NCBI RefSeq assembly: GCF_009828115.1
Contig: NZ_WTYL01000001.1
Coordinates: forward strand, 930,001 to 994,000
Source: Allopontixanthobacter sediminis
GTDB taxonomy: Bacteria; Pseudomonadota; Alphaproteobacteria; Sphingomonadales; Sphingomonadaceae
Length of the DNA stretch: 64,000 nt
Direction: 5' to 3'
Shown one piece after another: positions 61,668 to 64,000 of the stretch. Positions within the stretch are counted from its first letter, which is position 1, and each line of letters starts with the position of its first letter. Both the position numbers and the translations under genes were made by a program. The notes under the pieces are model-generated. The model saw only the letters and a list, made by a program, of their open reading frames with translations, did no database searches and was not told the origin of the DNA.

Positions 61668-62525
61668 TTGCCAAATGGCACAGCGGACCATAGGAACGTC
61701 AACGGCAATCGCGCCGGATCGCCGGGGAGCGGACTTCTGATCGACAGACACAACTTCACGCGCCTCGCCCTGCTCGCATCGGACACCGAACGGGCAATCG
61801 AAGCAGAAGCGGAACTGCGCGGCCTGATCGATTGGGTCCCGATCGAGGATGCCGAGGCAGTGGTCGTCCTGGGCGGAGACGGCTTCATGCTGCAGACCCT
61901 GCATCACATGCTCGACAACGAGCGGGTTATCCCGGCCTACGGCCTGAACCTCGGCACTGTCGGCTTCCTGATGAACAAGCAGCGCAGCCGCGCCAATTTC
62001 CTCGCCCGCGTAAACCGCTCGCGGTCGATCGCCATTGCGCCGCTCCGGATGGAAGCGGTGACGCAGGACGGCGCGCATCACACGTTCTGCGCCATCAACG
62101 AGGTCTCGTTGCTGCGCGAAACCCGACAGACCGCGAAGATGGAAGTGACCGTCGACGACAAGGTGCGGATCAGGGAACTGGTCTGCGACGGTGTGCTGGT
62201 GGCGACGCCGGCCGGATCGACCGCCTACAATTTGTCCGCCAACGGGCCGATCCTGCCGCTGGATTCACAATTGCTTGCCCTGACACCGATCTCCGCATTC
62301 CGGCCGCGGCGCTGGCGTGGAGCGATCCTGCCCGACCGCAGCCGCATCACGTTTCGGGTGCTGGATTCGGTCAAACGACCCGTATCCGCCGTCGCCGACC
62401 AGAAAGAATTGCGCGACATCGCCGAGGTGTCGCTGGAAATCGCGCGCGAATCCCAGCTCACCCTACTGTTCGATCCCGGCCATTCGCTTGACGAAAGGAT
62501 CGTCGCGGAACAGTTCATGGTGTGA
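61668..62525 (+). CDS. nadK: NAD kinase
   Basis: 285 residues as drawn from the ATG at 61668. ATP-NAD kinase motifs VVLGGDGFMLQTLHHM, YGLNLGTVGFLMNK, NEVSLLRE and TPAGSTAYNLSANGP are all present. It phosphorylates NAD to NADP. The first 23 residues look unlike the family, and no Shine-Dalgarno precedes the ATG. A CTG at 61737 sits 7 nt after GGGGAG and would give 262 residues, the usual alphaproteobacterial size; the true start is therefore uncertain. Confidence 0.93.
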   Translation: MPNGTADHRNVNGNRAGSPGSGLLIDRHNFTRLALLASDTERAIEAEAELRGLIDWVPIEDAEAVVVLGGDGFMLQTLHHMLDNERVIPAYGLNLGTVGFLMNKQRSRANFLARVNRSRSIAIAPLRMEAVTQDGAHHTFCAINEVSLLRETRQTAKMEVTVDDKVRIRELVCDGVLVATPAGSTAYNLSANGPILPLDSQLLALTPISAFRPRRWRGAILPDRSRITFRVLDSVKRPVSAVADQKELRDIAEVSLEIARESQLTLLFDPGHSLDERIVAEQFMV

Positions 62526-62629
62526 ATTCGGGCGAGACTTTTTCACCCGTCGCGCCCGCATCCACTTGCCAAACGAATCCGCCCTGCATATAGGCGCACT
62601 CCTGCCCGCAAGGGCGGCTGAGATCGTGT

Positions 62630-62704
62630 TCCCCGATAGCTCAGCGGTAGAGTAGGTGACTGTTAATCACTTGGTCGTTGGTTCGAATCCAACTCGGGGA
62701 GCCA
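62630..62704 (+). tRNA. tRNA-Asn (anticodon GTT)
   Basis: Acceptor TCCCCGA pairs with TCGGGGA, then discriminator G and encoded CCA. The anticodon loop CTGTTAA between GGTGA and TCACT gives GTT. D-arm and T-arm (GTTCGAATC) are standard; 75 nt. Confidence 0.96.
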
Positions 62705-62727
62705 CTCTTTTCCTGATACGGAATATC

Positions 62728-62762
62728 CAAGGGCCGGTTCAGCAGCGCTGAACCGGCCCTTG
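62728..62762. terminator. Strong hairpin between tRNA-Asn and secA
   Basis: A perfect 16-bp stem (62728-62743 with 62747-62762) and a 3-nt loop, GC-rich. It has no clear T run on either side, so it may be a processing or weak bidirectional termination structure for tRNA-Asn (+) and secA (-). Confidence 0.6.
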
Positions 62763-62785
62763 ATGTATTGCAGGCGACTGCGGCT

Positions 62786-64000
62786 TTACGCCGCGGCGCC
62801 GTGGCAATGCTTGTATTTGTTGCCGGATCCGCATGGGCACGGCGCGTTGCGGCTGACATCCTTCTCAGCATAGGGATTTGCCTTGTTCGAACCACCCGGA
62901 CCCGCCGCGGCTCGCGGAGAGCCAGCGAAGGATCCGAACATGGCTTCGCGCCCGGCGGACCCGTCATTGTCGTCGGAATCGTCGAGCCCGCTCAGCGGAT
63001 CGACATGCCCGGTCAGGAAGTCCGGCAGATCGGGCAAAGCCTCCTGCGGCGGAGGTGCCATGCGCAGCTGGCTCTTGAGGAGGATACTGGTGATATCGAT
63101 CCGCAGCGAATCCAGCATGTGCTCGAACAAGCCGAACGCCTCCTGCTTGTATTCGTTGATCGGCTGTTTCTGCGCATAGGCGCGCAGGAACACCACCTGA
63201 CGCAGCGCATCCAGCGTAGCGAGGTGTTCTTTCCAGTGATAGTCGAGCCGTTCCAGCAGGATGCTCTTCTCGACCCGGCGCCAGATGCCCGGCTCCGACG
63301 CCGCCATCTTCTGTTCCATGATCGCATCGACTTCGGTGCGAAGCCGCTCCTCGATCATCTCCGGCTCGACATGGTCTTCTTCGAGCCAGCTGTCGATCGG
63401 CGGAGAAATCCCCAGCACTTCGGCAGTCCGCTCCTTCAGGCCCGCGATATCCCACTGTTCGGGGTAGGAACCGGGAGGGCATGCGGTGCTGACAATCGAG
63501 TTGACCGTGTCGTGGCGCATATCGACCACCACCTCGTCAACCGTTTCGCTGTCCATGATTTCGGCGCGCTGTTCGTAGATCACCTTGCGCTGGTCGTTCA
63601 TCACGTCATCGTATTCGACGACCTGCTTGCGAACGTCGTAATTGCGCGCCTCGACCTTCTTCTGCGCCGTCTCGATGGCCTTGCTGAGCCATTTCGAGCC
63701 GATTGCCTCGCCGTCTTCCAGGTTGGAATTCATCATCCGGCTGAACAGAGTGTCGGGCCCGAAAATACGCAGGAGATCGTCTTCGAGGCACAGGTAGAAG
63801 CGAGACAGGCCGGGGTCGCCCTGACGGCCCGAACGGCCGCGCAGCTGGTTGTCGATCCGGCGGCTTTCGTGACGCTCCGTGCCGAGCACGAACAGGCCGC
63901 CCGCTTCCAGCACCTTTTGGCGTTCAGCCTTCACTTCGGCCTTTATCTTGTCGAGCGCGGCGTCGCGTTCCGGCCCCTCGGGCATCCCGGCGAGTTCGTC
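62786..64000 (-). CDS. secA: Protein translocase ATPase SecA, C-terminal part (partial)
   Basis: The gene runs off the right end of the window; in-frame codons continue past the ATG at 63985, which is internal. The visible 404 codons cover helicase domain 2 ([20 protein letters not shown]), the helical scaffold/wing, and the C-terminal zinc-binding tail [17 protein letters not shown] that binds SecB and lipids. SecA drives preprotein export through SecYEG. Confidence 0.96.
   Translation of the reverse strand, partial: DELAGMPEGPERDAALDKIKAEVKAERQKVLEAGGLFVLGTERHESRRIDNQLRGRSGRQGDPGLSRFYLCLEDDLLRIFGPDTLFSRMMNSNLEDGEAIGSKWLSKAIETAQKKVEARNYDVRKQVVEYDDVMNDQRKVIYEQRAEIMDSETVDEVVVDMRHDTVNSIVSTACPPGSYPEQWDIAGLKERTAEVLGISPPIDSWLEEDHVEPEMIEERLRTEVDAIMEQKMAASEPGIWRRVEKSILLERLDYHWKEHLATLDALRQVVFLRAYAQKQPINEYKQEAFGLFEHMLDSLRIDITSILLKSQLRMAPPPQEALPDLPDFLTGHVDPLSGLDDSDDNDGSAGREAMFGSFAGSPRAAAGPGGSNKANPYAEKDVSRNAPCPCGSGNKYKHCHGAAA

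Overview
This is a GC-rich, gene-dense chromosomal window of about 64 kb from an alphaproteobacterium, most likely a sphingomonad of the Sphingomonadales/Erythrobacteraceae type. That placement is an inference. It rests on direct-repeat SOS boxes (GTTC-N7-GTTC), an imuA/imuB/dnaE2 mutasome, the XrtA/PEP-CTERM regulators PrsK and PrsR, a COQ8-type ABC1 kinase, the order zapA - 6S RNA - 5-formyl-THF cyclo-ligase, and a large (about 530-residue) isocitrate lyase. I see no insertion sequences, prophage, integrase or CRISPR array; it reads as ordinary chromosome.

Layout. 1-9.5 kb: an OmpR-type regulator tail, then a minus-strand SOS mutagenesis supercluster, in transcription order imuA, imuB, radical-SAM DNA-repair protein, UdgX-type uracil-DNA glycosylase, dnaE2, and an extensin-like (M15-like) cell-wall protein. 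LexA boxes lie upstream of imuA and, separately, on the promoter of the radical-SAM gene. 9.5-16.3 kb: a flavin-binding stress protein, two amino-acid/Na+-type transporters, panB, a DUF475/TerC-like membrane protein and a bile-acid:Na+ symporter homologue. 16.3-23.4 kb: an overlapping operon with the PEP-CTERM glycosyltransferase, PrsK, PrsR and a TPR lipoprotein. 23.5-27 kb: a divergent XRE/short-chain-fatty-acyl-type regulator and isocitrate lyase with a palindromic operator candidate between them. 27-37.8 kb: an exported M20 peptidase, an SLC13 permease, DUF1993, a fused MFS/spermidine-synthase-like protein, tRNA-Leu, an inositol-phosphatase family gene, efp, and an L,D-transpeptidase/M23 peptidase pair. 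37.8-45 kb: thiE, class I aldolase, pgk, gap and tkt, interrupted by one inverted flavodoxin-type gene. 45.2-46.9 kb: a small coiled-coil gene, zapA, 6S RNA, 5-FCL and DUF2842. 47-52 kb: tRNA-Asp, the branched-chain 2-oxoacid dehydrogenase operon, thyA and tRNA-Pro. 52-64 kb: DUF3429, ABC1 kinase, LMW phosphatase, recG, sdhE, mfd, an EAL-domain protein, nadK, tRNA-Asn and the 3' part of secA.

Most notable system: the first 9.5 kb joins translesion synthesis (ImuA/ImuB/DnaE2) to two uncommon DNA-metabolism proteins (a radical-SAM enzyme and a UdgX that keeps the uracil-crosslinking histidine) and to a putative periplasmic peptidase, all translationally coupled or 1 nt apart and apparently under LexA control. 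The promoter of the inner transcription unit has its -10 box inside a LexA site and is predicted to give a leaderless mRNA.

Start codons were adjusted wherever overlap with the upstream gene, a Shine-Dalgarno sequence or family length favoured an internal start; each such choice is stated.
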